Shown here one piece after another: positions 36,500 through 49,059 of a stretch of 64,000 nucleotides of DNA; the stretch's first letter is position 1; each line of letters starts with the position of its first letter. Source of the stretch: Sclerodactyla briareus (Eukaryota; Echinodermata; Holothuroidea; Dendrochirotida; Sclerodactylidae); NCBI GenBank assembly GCA_026419785.1, contig JAODTK010000566.1, forward strand, positions 1 through 64,000. The letters run 5' to 3'. The notes beneath the pieces were generated by a model. It was not told the origin of the DNA, did no database searches, and was given only the letters and a program-made list of their open reading frames with translations. The position numbers and the translations under genes were made by a program.

Positions 36500-37545
36500 T
36501 CCAGCACAGAGCCCTAGTAACAAAGCTAACGTACGTAAATCATTACTACGTTAGCACCATACCTGCTACAACTACAAAGTTGCATTTGCGCAGTGTATTC
36601 TTTTTCGCGAATAAGTCTAGGGAAAGCGGCTAATAGGCTACAAATGTTCGGTGATAGTGGAATATGGGAAGTAGCGAAAAATTCTCCAGTGTTCGCGGGG
36701 TATGAGGTCATAAGCGTGTTTTCGTATTGGTTTTTGAATTAGACTGCATGTATGATGTGGGTTTATATTATTTATGTCACATGAAAGCGCGCTTTTGACC
36801 AAAAGATATTCTATTTCCGTTTTTTCCATTTCATGCAAACATTTTTGTAAGATAATAAAATACACGCCCAACAAACATCCATGAGTATGAAACAGGCTAA
36901 GCCTATATCGGTTATATTATGCCTAATTCCGTATGATTCTTCAGAATGATCGTTTGTATTTATGCGAACGGTCATTCATTATATACATTAGCAGTCGTTA
37001 TTCGTATTCCTGGTCACTTTATTAAGATGATATGGCTACGTTCTGTATTCTGAGTATGCAATTATCATTCATGTCATTCCAGATTCAGGCCAAGCGTTTG
37101 TACATTTTCACAGACTTTTTAGGGTCCATACGTGGTTCCAACTTGCAGTTTTCTGCATTTTTCTCTGGGTAAAAGCGCTCTCAGGCCGATAGAGATTTTT
37201 AAAGATGTTCGAATATGGTTGGTAGAGCGAAATATTGGTTGGGTTAGATTTATAAAGATTAGAGAGATATGCATGTGCAGCGTAACTATGAGCCATGACA
37301 AAACAACAGTAAATACTAAAGCGACATGATGGACTGAATGCTGCATTCTGCTCTAAGATGGTACAGTCGTTGGAGAAGATGTGTCGTAGTTTGGCGCTGA
37401 ATTCTATCAGTGCTGATATGAGGTTTGTGAAGTGAGTTCTGGTTCCACACATGCTATTTTGCCGCGATTTGTACACACAGTTTTCTTCCCTTTTGGGACT
37501 GATTGTGGCTTCGGGTCTCTCATATGATTTGTCCTCCCGACTTTT
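36500..37545. other. unassigned interval
   Basis: No supported gene. The minus frames at 37,108-37,476 (122 codons) and 37,119-37,346 overlap each other, and I see no motif in either. Confidence 0.4.
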
Positions 37546-37548
37546 GTC

Positions 37549-37617
37549 ACTAACTAAACTAAACTAAACTAAACTAAACTAAACTAAACTAAACTAAACT
37601 AACTAAACTAAACTAAA
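37549..37617. repeat. (ACTAA)n pentanucleotide microsatellite
   Basis: About thirteen ACTAA units, two of them short by one base. Near-perfect copies indicate recent expansion. Confidence 0.97.
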
Positions 37618-37619
37618 AA

Positions 37620-38545
37620 TATATAAACCTGTACTTGATACTCAAACTCTTCTCCGATCTGTCTAGTGGTTTGTTGTCGAATGCGAAAGTTGAATGCATG
37701 GGAAGTGTCTTCTTCATCCAAGAGGCCAATAATGTATGGATAAACTATTCAATGCTCACCAATAGTAATAATATATGGATGCATGTTTATACGGTCTTAG
37801 AGCTCAATCAGATTCACCGATATTTATTACTTAGCCCCAGAAATTCAAACCATCTCTTTTCCAATCCTTTTTTGTAGTTGATGCCAATGACAGTTTCGGT
37901 TTCAAGAATCAATTCGCGTTTTCGTTCGAAGCTCAGTTGATCGAGAATGACGATGTGTCATTTATTATCGGGTTCTTCTCGTTCCACGGGAACATCACTT
38001 ACAAACGTTTGCAACTGTGCATTAGATATTATATCAGAAGGAAGTATGGGAAGTGTATAGGTTCGTCTCTCGGTTCCATAACTGTGAAGACCATCACGAG
38101 TATTCTATAGTATCATAAAATAATTAGTGCATGTCATGGTAGCGTATAGGAAAACTTCAGCTGTCTTGCGTTATTTTCTGTTCATTGAGTCATGTCGAAA
38201 TCTTGTTACATAACCATGACAGACAACAAGATACCATAATAACAAATAATACAATGATCACTTAACCCATGTCCGAACATGTATTCCATTTGCCATACAA
38301 TATCAATGGATATTCCGCGATGGGATCGTGCAGGGTGGCAGCAAAACCAAAATCGGGATGATAACATCGTATTCAGGTCATCGATGTTGTAGATATTGTG
38401 ATGGAGTGTTAATATCACTGACATCGTTTCATCAACACCCATCGTTACACTCCGACTATTTTGTATGTATATGGGCAGATATGTCAAATTCTGACGTTAT
38501 TGTCATTTATTATATCATACTGAAGTAACTACCAAAATAAACTGT
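37620..38545. other. unassigned interval
   Basis: AT-rich, with several 66-93 codon frames on both strands. No motif or splice structure supports a gene. Confidence 0.4.
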
Positions 38546-38550
38546 TCTTA

Positions 38551-39130
38551 TAATGATAATAAGAAATAATAATAATAGTGACCATTTTATAGCGCCTTTT
38601 CGAAAAGATACAAGGCGCTGTGAACACTTAAGGAAAAACAAGAAGAAAGAATACAACACACGTGATAATGTATGTTACACAGATTAATGTCTCTTGAGGG
38701 GACGCTTGAAGACGGTGGTGGAAGGGGAGCTGGTCACATCGCTAGGGAAACGATTCCACAGCTTCGGAGCGATGGCGGAAAAACGTCGATCGCTACCCAG
38801 TGTAGGTGAGAAGCATTTGTCGAGTAGATCTGCTACGAAGGTTGCGGTTGGTTCGTTTAGAAGAGATCATCTCAGACACGTACTGTGGAGCCTCCCTGTG
38901 TAGTGCTTTGAACGTTAATGTGAGAGTTTTGAAGCAGATGCGCTGGGGGATGCGAAGCCAGTGAAGCTGCTGAATCAGGGTGTTGTAGGTGTGAATTTCG
39001 GTTGCTGATAAATTCAACGGGCTGCTTTGTTCTGAAGGAGTTGAAGACGATGAATGTTGCTCACGTAGGTATGCTGAGGAGAGAATTACAGTAGTCCAGA
39101 CGAGATGTAATCAATGACCTGACTGCACTG
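38551..39130 (-). mobile_element. L2-like LINE 3' end with (ATT)n tail
   Basis: Minus strand: LHWLRIPQRICFKTLTLTFKA followed by LHREAPQYVSEMI lies near 38,966-38,865. A PKLWN..PSDV-like block sits near 38,770-38,735 and a FKRPLKRH-like end near 38,710. These are standard C-terminal L2 blocks. The 3' UTR contains a hairpin-like AGGCGC..GCGCC pair and ends in an AAT microsatellite on the plus strand (38,551-38,577). Frame breaks are present. Confidence 0.8.
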
Positions 39131-39187
39131 TGGCAACGCTATAACTGTCAAATTCTAGATGAGTGGCAATCACACATGCTTGATTAG

Positions 39188-39294
39188 CTATCTATTATTA
39201 TCTATCGATCTATCTATCTATCTATCTATCTATCTATTCTATCTATCTATCTCTCTATCTATCTATCTATCTAGCTATCTATCTATCTATCTAT
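39188..39294. repeat. (CTAT)n microsatellite
   Basis: Over 100 bases of CTAT units with a few substitutions. The frame that translates it (repeated YLSI) is an artefact. Confidence 0.97.
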
Positions 39295-39299
39295 CCCCA

Positions 39300-41687
39300 A
39301 AAATACAATGTTCGTGCTGCGCGTGTCTCCTTGGAGATTCTACTAACTCTTCAAACAAATTCCATAGCATTTCAATATAGCATATGGGCTTATTCATCCG
39401 TTTTTTGGTGGTTCACCAGAGGCTAAAATGTACCTATCGGTTTAATTTTGCGATTCTCATGTTTCATCTAGAAATTCATTCATTTGAATTCCTGGTATTC
39501 CTCATAAAATATGATTATTTTTAGACTGAAACATGATGAGCGAGGACGCTTCGTACTACTGATAATTTTAGCTCGGTTTAGCTCGGATTACCTCGGTTGA
39601 TAGAGGTTAGGACTAGTAACCGGAAGGTTACTTTTCCGATGTAATTTGAGTACAATGTGCGCCTATAATCGCGCAGATTGCAACTTATACTCTCCGGGAT
39701 TGTCGGAGACGACGTAACCAAAGGTTCCTGTGACCGGGGTAATATCCCTTTTTAAAGCGTTCTGTGAATGCCTACGACCATTGAAAGCGTTATATTAGCA
39801 AGCGAATAATAATATACTTCTCTAAGGATTGGACTGAATTGTTGATTGTTTCTCTTTGAACCACAACGGAATTTTGAAAGAAATATCGTAATAACAACGG
39901 TGGGCAATGGATACATCAGTGACCCGCTTGATTCCCGGAATGTCTGCATTTTCTGACGAGAAACACGCGCCAGCTTGTATTTTGATACAGAGATACCAGT
40001 CACTCATAGTCAAACTCCTTAAAACATATTCAGCTATACAACTAAAAAGATGGAAGAACGTCATGGTCAGATGAAGTCCTGACATTTATTTAACACATGT
40101 CCATCTCTACACCTAGCCGTCCGTGAACAAGTGTTATTTCTCAGAATTGTTGGCGGAATGCACGACTCTGAGTCGAAAATTGTTGAGAATTAGTACGAGG
40201 CTATCACAGCAGCAAAACAGTTGTGACCGGTGTTAGCGACTTTGTGATTTCTATACTCACTAGGTGAGTAAGCATCATATTGTGTGGATACATGATAATC
40301 ACGTGCCAGTTTAGCAGTAGAAAATGACCAAGGTAATGGTCGCGTCCATCGTACCATTATATGTTTGATTATTAGAATGAAGTATTTATCATTGGCGACG
40401 TTATTAGGAGGTAAGAAATGAACACATAAACATGTGGAGTTTGAAGTCGTATACAGAATAACAGACACCCAGGCCAGCACGGCTACATCGAGAAAAAAAA
40501 TGGATCACGAATTATCTGTGTCTAAAGGGCAATCGTCTTCAGGAACTGTGGTTTGACTATATCTCTGTCGTGTATGTGTTGTAATCGGGCGTTTATGTTT
40601 CCGCATAAATTATTGGGATTGACACGGATAACCTGGTATCAATATGGCCTGAATAATTTAATCCCTCATCGTGATGATTGAAATTCGTTATTTGAAGGTA
40701 CCTGCACGGAGTCTGTACGTCTGTATACGGTCGTGCAACTACCATCAGAAACTCTTGTCACTCCTTAGTACAACATATTAATACGAGTCAAGAACAGCAT
40801 GTCATTTTTATCGTCAATAGCTGCATATTTTCTCGGCAATCGTCTTGGTATTGGCGGTTTGGATCATAACAACGAAAATTACTAGACACATGCCAATCAA
40901 TGAATCCGGGCGGTGGCACACGTCTGATGCAATCTTTCTTCATGATACCACGAAGTTGCTGACAGACACCAGACCTTGTTGCTCTGTGACACTCATTTTC
41001 AGGACCCGTCGTGGACTTCGGATCGACACACGTAGGATTCTTGTGAGCATATGTTCAATGTCAGCATTTGCTAGCAGCAGTGAGATCACCCTGAGGTCAA
41101 GATCTATGTGACGATGTTTATTAAGATACTAGAATAAAGGAAACCAAAAGTTTACTAAGTTCATCCTCCTTGCGGAACAATGTCCCCGAACAACGAGTGT
41201 GAGCTTGATTTATCCTAGTGGACGGGTTTCGTGTTCACAAGACAGAACATAAATTCCATTACTTCCACATTTCCCAGCGGAAATTATCCCAAATTCACAC
41301 CGAAAACAATCAAGTTGCTGTACTCCCCCATAAATAATCTACTCATTCCAGTATCTCGGACTGCGTGTTTACAACGTTTTCGAACTTCAACGTCTGATTG
41401 ATTCAGATGACCTTTTTCTTGAACTCACAATGATAGGAAATATGAACGTATTATGGGGAAACATATACCGCTTGGACTTATCCAGGAAGGGGTCGTGATA
41501 TCGAGTTCACAAGCCAGGCGTTACACGTGACGTACAAACATATATGACTGTCATTAATGCGGATATTCCGCCTAGGAATCAACAAATAACGTTGCGTTGT
41601 GTACCGTGAGACCAATGGGTAAAACCCATGTGATTATTCTACAATGTGTTGGTGTGTGTATCATAACACATGTGTCTTTCTTCTCAG
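39300..41687. other. unassigned interval
   Basis: No supported gene or repeat. Minus frames at 39,752-40,085 and 40,190-40,480 and a plus frame at 40,845-41,111 carry no motif. Confidence 0.4.
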
Positions 41688-41953
41688 TCTATTACCGACA
41701 ACAGATGGTGGCTTATTTTCCCCGCCAAAAATTCCCGCGTTTCCTGTTTTGGAAGGCTGATCGAGGGCATCTAAATGCCGCAAGTAATTGTATGAATGAC
41801 ACGCTACGAGAGCATTGCCGAGAGATGCTAGGGATCATTTGGTGGATGATATATGACAAGATCTCAACAGAAGAAAAATCCTCACAGGGGGGTACTTTTA
41901 TTGGAGAGATATCTCCTCATGATAGTCCTTCGCCTACAAACGGACGACCTTGA
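41688..41953 (+). CDS. weak candidate terminal exon
   Basis: A strong acceptor (TGTGTCTTTCTTCTCAG, AG at 41,686-41,687) precedes a phase-1 frame. It stays open for 87 codons to a TGA: YYRQQMVAYFPRQKFPRFLF.., LREHCREMLGIIWWMIYDKI.., ending PHDSPSPTNGRP. It has two cysteines and no recognised domain. Upstream exons and a polyadenylation signal were not found. Confidence 0.25.
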
Positions 41954-41959
41954 ATTCCA

Positions 41960-43880
41960 GTGGCAGGTGACGCATCAGGGATATTTCATATTGTTATTTA
42001 TAGTCCGCAAATCAAGCGACTCTATTTATAAAATTATTGATATGAGTGAGTTGATATCCATATTCCTTGAGGATTGAATATTTACGAAGCAAAGCCCATA
42101 TACTGATATGTAATGCTGTCGCTAGTTCCTAGAAGAACCATGTCGAATTAACCGAAGTGGTGCACATTGTTTAGGTGGACGTATTGTTAATGTTATAGTT
42201 ACTAGAGGAACTACCAACCCGGCAGGCCCGGTGAGCGTGGTAACAACGCCACGACCCTATACATAATGAACTGTTGCAAGCTGTTAAACCTCACCGGGAC
42301 ACTGGTATATCCGCACTTCAAGAGAGTGGGTTTAGCAACCGTGATAGGGTACAAAGAAGGGTTATTTTCCGTGGACACCATGTACGTACGTGACCGTATA
42401 AAAAACATTTTTTTTTTACACATCATATTGCCACTGAGGAAGTGAAGGAAGGCAATGGAAGTAGGTAATGGAAAATTATTTGACGTACTTCGGCACGTAG
42501 TCTCGAGCTTTGAATTGAATCCAAATTTCAATGCGTGAAATGGGCATCAGATGCCTGAATTGTACAACACACACCAACAAAGTTGTTGTTTGTTGTAAGA
42601 AATCCAACTTAGGCATTTACTCCGCATTTGGAATTGGTAATGACGAATTCCATTGCCTTTCATTGTTATTGAAGATTCATTCGACCGATTCATTATTGTT
42701 GAAAATTATGTTCGACCAATGGTGCAATCTCTCGCAAATGTGAGCACCGATAACTGATTCTTGTCGGAAATATCCTAGGCAACAGAGACGTGCTGAATGG
42801 CAGTGGGTTCAAGGAAAAAGTAGGCAGCACAGTGTTTTGATTTGCGGTTTTGTTGCCTCGAACCAACTTCATCATTTTGCAACATTGAATACTGATATAT
42901 TCCACGAAATGGTACAGTCGTAATGTTCATCACAAACTCTGGCGCCGTCCCTGATACTGACTGCCTGATCAGAAAGAGAGATGTTCCTCTTTCTGCAAAA
43001 GACAACGTAAGGACAAAACAGACCATACTTGAGTTAAACAGCACAGACGGATTCGATAGCCCTTGGAAACATTTTGATTGTATAATCCGTATGAATGAAT
43101 CTTATTGTTGTTACATGTCGTGTCAACAGTTGGTTACATATTGTTACGTCACCAGGTACAAATCCTTATTGACACAAGGTATTTTTTGCATCGGCTGAAC
43201 GTTACTATAATCCGTGAGCTTTAATCCCTATAATCTCTAATCTTGACTACACTTGTATTTTTCAATATTATGAACATCAAAAACGGCGTCGTTTATAAAT
43301 CTAGTATTATAATGAAAAATGACGGGTTGTGATGACTTTAGTAGTGACAATATACCGTATCAAATATCGAATCGCACTGTGCATTTCTGGTTGTCGCTAC
43401 TAAATAGCAGTTTTTTCTGAGCTAATCCAAGTTGTTTTACGGTTTTCAATCACTTTATTATTCACGATGTAATATAATTCTTGCAACACTTATTAGTGTT
43501 TTCATATCGGTCGTTCCTGTGATAGACATTCCTTGACTACCTGAACCTACTCATCCAATGTACCCATGACCGGAGAGGAAAGAAAAGGCCTCAGTAAAAA
43601 GACTTAATTCGGGTGTGGAGTTTTTCGCACTTGTCTGGAAGGTCACCATACACTTGAAGATAGGCGACGATTTTCTCACGGCTGATGACAGGCTGTTGTT
43701 AATTACTTTCAGTCTACTATCATAAACCCAAAGAATCAAGCTTCAAGAAGTTGGGTGTTAGCCAACTGAAGGTTCCAAGTGTCGCCACGGTGTATGCTGA
43801 CGTGTGCCGTAGTCGTTTCGAGGAAAGACTCGAGAACGAGACCGATCACGATTACTCACTGACGAGGGCAAGTTTAGTCA
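41960..43880. other. unassigned interval
   Basis: Frames at 42,211-42,531 (minus), 42,775-43,044 (minus) and 42,923-43,198 (plus) overlap or lie alone without motifs. No gene supported. Confidence 0.4.
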
Positions 43881-44019
43881 GTCGCTTTGAAGGTTGCATG
43901 TAAATGTAACCTCGGCAGGGATAGTAAGACTGAGACCGAGACAGCAGGGGAATCCTTCCAGAATCGTCAAGAGGAAGATTGCTAGAGAAGTATTATTATC
44001 GAACGCAGCCGCCAGACTG

Positions 44020-44240
44020 AATACCCGGCCTTCTAGGGAGCTTCGGTACATGGCGCTGAAGCCACTGCGTCTTGGTCAGGAAGAGGAGGTCCAGCATTCT
44101 GAGTCCGTGAAGAGAAATACATGACAATGACAACGTACAGGGCTGATTCCCAAGCTTGGAAATCCGGATGGATGGTATTGCATCCCTGGTGACTGAACCG
44201 TCCGTTAATTGTGAATGCCTACTCTCAGGAAAGATGTCTG
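44020..44240. repeat. diverged repeat pair, copy 2 (with 25,960-26,160)
   Basis: Shares the ATACCCGGCCT, CTGCGTCTTGG, CCCAAGCTTGGA and TGGTATTGCATCCCTGGTGACTGAAC-like blocks, in order, with the 26-kb copy. Confidence 0.5.
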
Positions 44241-44289
44241 TGCATACATCCAGCGATGCTCTGCGATGGTGACACAACCTCCACTGCTC

Positions 44290-44610
44290 AGCTTGGAGTT
44301 CCACTACTAGAGTGGAAAAGGGGACTCATAGCTGGATGAATTCCAGTATTGAAACAACTACACAAAGGTCACAGTCTGTTCAATAGCCTGACAAAGTCTT
44401 TGCTAGGATCATCTGTAACAGGATACATCGTCAGCTGTGTTGCACTTAAGCCATCAGAAAACAGTGAATAATTAGGTTCCACTCCCACATATTCTACTGT
44501 AGATACTGCATTTGATAACTGAGTAATGCGAGGGTGGTGTTACGACTATCATGCAACTGGTCACTCACTGCACGGTCTTCAGCTTAATTGAGTTACAGTC
44601 TGGTTGTTTG
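44290..44610 (+). mobile_element. LINE reverse-transcriptase relic, clade uncertain
   Basis: The frame near 44,392-44,445 reads KVFARIICNRIHRQL. It is preceded by a decayed NNYRGISLLSI-like block and followed, after frame changes, by YSTVDTAFDN near 44,491-44,520. This is the start of an RT palm: the KVFARIILNRL motif, then the GRSTVD and KAFD motifs. The remainder is missing or unreadable. The repeat pair just upstream may be part of the same element. Confidence 0.55.
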
Positions 44611-44639
44611 ACATTGTGTGCTTACTAGTAGGCCCGGAA

Positions 44640-46850
44640 GTCTTATTGCGTATTTCACCAAAAAAGAAAAAAAAAACCTCTCGCAGTGCTACCCACCAAC
44701 CGATCCAGATTCCAACCATATCGTAAGTAGTATTGAAAATACCTCCCCCACCCCCCTACAAAAGAAAACTGAAATTCGGGCAATAGAGAATTAAGGCGGT
44801 TAATGCACACTTTTGTTGGTAATGATATTAGTAAGTTTACTCTCTTATAATACAGCAAGACGACAAAACACCATACTTTCAAACTGCTCAGCAAACGTAA
44901 TAGACCGTTGTTTTCGACCGACCCTAGACAGCGCTTTTGAAAATTATTTCACTATTTTGCAACAAGGGAATCAGCTGAACATTGCGAAACTCGAAGCACT
45001 ATATGATGCCTGAAGTTGATGTATTAAAATTCTCTATCCGCACACTCTCCTCTTGTTGCCTCTGGGATGACATTTGCCCTCCCATCGTCGTTTTTCAGTG
45101 CTGCCATCTATGTACTTCACCTGTCTCCTTGTCTGATTTTTTCCGAGGCAGTCGTATTTGGGCTGTGAGCAGTTGCCTTGACAGATCTCGGCTCCAGATG
45201 ATCGAAGAGCTCGTATATGATGGTTACCATACTGTCGGAATGTCTGAGCACACGGCGAAGTATACCTGGCTCCATGAATCTATGACTTCTTTGCTATGTA
45301 ACAACAGAGATTAAAACCTTAATAGAACCTTTCTATACCCTGTGATTGTGGTATTGATAACATGAGCTATTTACGTACTCCGAATTATCAGTGTACTCGA
45401 TGAGATCCTGCTTTTCAGTACATTGATTTTGCATTTGTATCACAATTTTCTAGTCATCATTTATAACCTATTGATTTCACATCGAAGGAATCCCATGCCT
45501 CCACTCTCCCTGTCCACATGAAAAATCGTCAATCGAAGAATTGTATTTATATTTGGGGGCAGTATTTGACATAATCATTTTTTAACAAATCAAACAGTTC
45601 TTACACGTACCTTGAGAGAGCGCCTCGTACGAGCAGTAATCAGTGTATTGACATCCTATACGTTCTATATGTCATGTGTAAGTAATGATAATAAATTCAC
45701 TTTCAAGTGCAAATGCCAAACCCAAATCGCGGAACATCACGATAGTTCCTGAAACATGGAAAGAATGCCTATTAAGCGTAAATTCTAATGTTCAAAACTC
45801 TGCCAACCACTGTAGATGGCCAGATTACTTTATCTCTTCTGCACACAATAACTAATTCTAGCGAGCTCAAGCCTATTACTCAATACATCTGAACTATATA
45901 CATTCTGATAATTCACATTGTGCATCCTTTGGATTATACCCATATCATTTTCTCCGGACCATATTGACATTGGAGCCTCGTCCCACTACATCATAGAGAG
46001 TATACTTCTAACACAAGCCTCAAACTTGCTACTTCGAGTGTAGCCTCCACATCCTGCCGCTCCTATTCAGTCCGCCTCGGTACCTTCTGTATATGCACTG
46101 AAAAAATTAATAAACCATCATTTCCACTCCTTCCTCAAATTCAACAAGGACAATTCTTAACATTTGCTATCAAAATTACAATATTCATGGCCCTGTGGAA
46201 TATTCTTTGAATGTACGATATGTCTTCAGATTTTTTTACACCACGTCAACGGCATAGAGGTGTATTACAAAAGTGTTTACAAAAACCGATATACTGAACC
46301 GCGTTATGTTTGCAATAAATGCGGTATAAAGATACAGTGCATGAATGTATATTCCTAGTACCAGTATTTTTAGCAGAGAAAAGACATTGTTCACCAATCC
46401 TGAACCAATTCTTATGTCTCCCGATTTGCTCACAGTCGAGGTTTCAATTTTCTCTAGGGACCACTAAAACACTATGCGATTCAACATTAACCTGTTTTTA
46501 GAGTCGTGTCGATGAGGATCAATCAACCAAGACAATGGTAGTTAATCAGTGACCCGGATTGATCTTCAATCCGGGTCAATTCAATTGACTTCAATCGCGT
46601 AAGTGTGACTCTAGCTCTAGTTCTCGAGCATATTACAGAATATAGTTTTTTGGAAAAATCATGAAAGTGTCTAGTTTGCTTCTTAGCAGCATGAACGTGG
46701 AGAGCACGTAGCTGCATCATGGAAACAAAGACGACATCTTCCACGTATCAACCCCGGCTGGTGGGACTAACATTCTATAAATCGCTGATACTCAGCTTGG
46801 TAGTTATTTTCTAACCCATTTGTTGATCCCAACGCTTATTTATCTGCCAA
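44640..46850. other. unassigned interval
   Basis: No supported gene. The 110-codon frame at 44,982-45,314 has many cysteines but no splice context or motif that I recognise. Confidence 0.4.
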
Positions 46851-46852
46851 AT

Positions 46853-47080
46853 TCATATGAATGAGCAAAATATTGATATGCCTTCAGCAGGTACAATGCA
46901 GGATAAGCTGCGTGTGGTAGCACCTGCCACGTGTATGCTCCAATTCTTCAAGCCGATAATAACGTCAGTCGCTGCACAGCGTTCCATTGAGACGACCGAG
47001 AATGCTGCTTCATCCACATACCATTGGTTAGAAGAGAAAAACAAAACACAAGAGACATAATCTGTCCCCTGGGACGTCAA
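46853..47080 (-). CDS. weak candidate terminal exon
   Basis: The minus frame reads TDYVSCVLFFSSNQWYV.., FSVVSMERCAATDVIIGLKN, then WSIHVAGATTRSLSCIVPAE and ends GISIFCSFI. It alternates hydrophobic residues as in a beta-sandwich and has four cysteines. Possible acceptors lie before 47,077 and inside the frame before 47,006. No family is recognised and no downstream polyadenylation signal was located. A plus-strand frame of similar length overlaps it. Confidence 0.18.
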   Translation of the reverse strand: MTSQGTDYVSCVLFFSSNQWYVDEAAFSVVSMERCAATDVIIGLKNWSIHVAGATTRSLSCIVPAEGISIFCSFI

Positions 47081-47099
47081 TGCTACTCGAGAATTCGAG

Positions 47100-48500
47100 C
47101 TAAAGTGGATTTTTTTTTAACCAGTATTTGATGTAGAATTATCCCAGATGATTTTTTTTTTTTGAACATTTAAAACAGTATATCCAATTTTTTTTTTGTA
47201 AATTAGTTAAACCAAGAAGTTGAACAAATTAATTAATACAATGTAGCTACGAAGTTGTATGCATTCATATTTAAGTGCACATAACCTCTACTATTCACTC
47301 ATGTGTTCGTATATGTAGCACACTTATATGAGATTTTCCATTGATAAAACTGAAAGGTGAATGAGAGGAGAATATTGATGTATGTTTACTGTTAATAACC
47401 AACCAACCAACAATACCTATGAAATATTATCACATAACTTCTACTTCGTTGTAGCTCCATAGGAAGCGCTGATGAGGCCTCAATAACACCCCAATAATTG
47501 TCAACAGCGTAAATGTAGCAACGATAATAACATGTTTCCATTTGCAACTATAACAACATGTATTTTCCACAGTCTGGCAATCGCTCAGACACTAACCATT
47601 GCCTTCGTTCCAAAGACACGCAACTAGAGCCATATCAATGACGTTTGGAGCTAGGTGACGCAAAGGGAAAAACACATACTTGAGAAAGACGAGAGCGAGG
47701 GGGGGGGGGGGAATGCTCATCAGTTCTGCGGGCTGAAGCCTAATATATTTCTTTTTGTTATTTATTTCTAAAGAGAAAGTGCAGTTGCTAATCAGCCAAG
47801 ATACCCATGCTCCAATGAGAGAGAAATTCCCAAGAAAGGGTAATGTATTTCGAACTTGTGGGTTACGTTCAGTTGAATAGCGTCCTGCTTTTGCCGAGAG
47901 GTTTCGCACTCTTAGCTAGAACCGTGCAATGTAACAATGGCCGTTGTTAGATAGAACTGAAACGTCCTCATCAGATACATATATAACTGTCATTTCGGTG
48001 GAAACGTCATCTCCTATAACGTCACTCCTGCCTCGTTACAACCTGGTGTGAGGGTGAGACGATAGATGATATAGTCATAGCTTCCTCTTTCGTAGCATTT
48101 TTCCCCCGTTTTGCTGGTATTTTCCCAAGCTTACTGCCCAATGCTGGATAGCACTTTCGCCGTTCCTTACAGTAAACGTTATGGAATGCCCACTTCGACG
48201 TAGCCAAACCAGATTTTCAGAATCTTTCCCGTAGACTTTTCTGCACATGGGGACTGTCTGCAGGGTCAAGTACGGTACATTTGGGTCAACCTACACTCAT
48301 GTCACCGACCCGCTGGAGGTGGGGTGGGGGGGGGGGGAGTATCCGGCCTCTGGGCGCGCAGGAGTCTTACGCAAACGATAACCTCATTAATCTCTTCCGC
48401 TACCTGCAATACATTTTTCACTCCGCCTTTTGGAATGGAACACCCTTCGCTATGATGCAATCCATAACGCGGTGGACACTGCGCCTCGAGAAGAGGATAT
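47100..48500. other. unassigned; poly-T and poly-G tracts
   Basis: Three T runs of 8-10 lie at 47,112-47,200 and a G run of about 13 at 47,700-47,712. Another G-rich stretch is at 48,317-48,338. No supported gene. Confidence 0.5.
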
Positions 48501-48506
48501 TACACT

Positions 48507-48925
48507 GGCACACCTGTTCAAAATTGATTTACCCGACGAGTGGTCAACAACAAAAACCCCCCTTCCCCCCCCCCCCCCATCCCGGCTTTCTCACGTCTGA
48601 ATGCACCTAACCTATGGAAAATTGATGGTCAGAAACTTATTACTATAAAATCTCTGGCGATCATTTTTGAAGCACCACAGCAGTGTTCAAAATTGATATT
48701 TCCGACAAGAGTAATAAGCTCACCGGCGACGAGCAGCACGCCCCGCTGCCTCGCTACCTGGCTTTCTATTTTTTGCTTCTATTACGGCCTGATCTTGCTT
48801 ATGGCGTTCTCGCAATATACTAGTTGCTATCTAACAATGCTCTTATGGGAAAAATGATGGAAAATAAACTAATGACTACGAATTATGATAAGACCCGTGT
48901 GGAACATTTCTGAAGCACCGCTAAC
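48507..48925. repeat. two-copy diverged tandem duplication
   Basis: TGTTCAAAATTGAT..CCGAC begins at 48,515 and again at 48,684. Each copy ends with an ATGGAAAA..TGATGG.. block and TTTTGAAGCACCAC or TTCTGAAGCACCGC (48,669 and 48,911). The first copy carries a long C tract (48,557-48,580). The second is longer in the middle. Confidence 0.6.
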
Positions 48926-48987
48926 TCAGCATAATCGATAGAGGCATATAGCTATTGTGTTTTTCTTTCTTTGTTTCTTACAAAGGT

Positions 48988-49053
48988 AATTTACCGGTGA
49001 CACTTCTATCAGTAGTAAGTAATTTACCGGTAGCACTTCTATCAGTAATTAAA
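48988..49053. repeat. 33-bp tandem duplication
   Basis: AATTTACCGGTGACACTTCTATCAGTA and AATTTACCGGTAGCACTTCTATCAGTA sit side by side with a 33-base period, differing at only a few positions. A recent local duplication. Confidence 0.9.
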
Positions 49054-49059
49054 GGTCGC

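Noticed and set aside
37549-37617. interstitial telomere repeat
   Set aside because: The unit is ACTAA/TTAGT, not TTAGGG, and its phase and length do not fit telomere DNA.
39159-39380. 73-codon frame with repeated YLSI
   Set aside because: It is only the translation of the (CTAT)n microsatellite.
44982-45314. 110-codon Cys-rich frame
   Set aside because: No splice signals or motifs; length is within chance expectation.
48281-48857. Pro-rich frames of 105-109 codons
   Set aside because: Their length depends on G and C homopolymers whose size is unreliable, and they lie in a local duplication.
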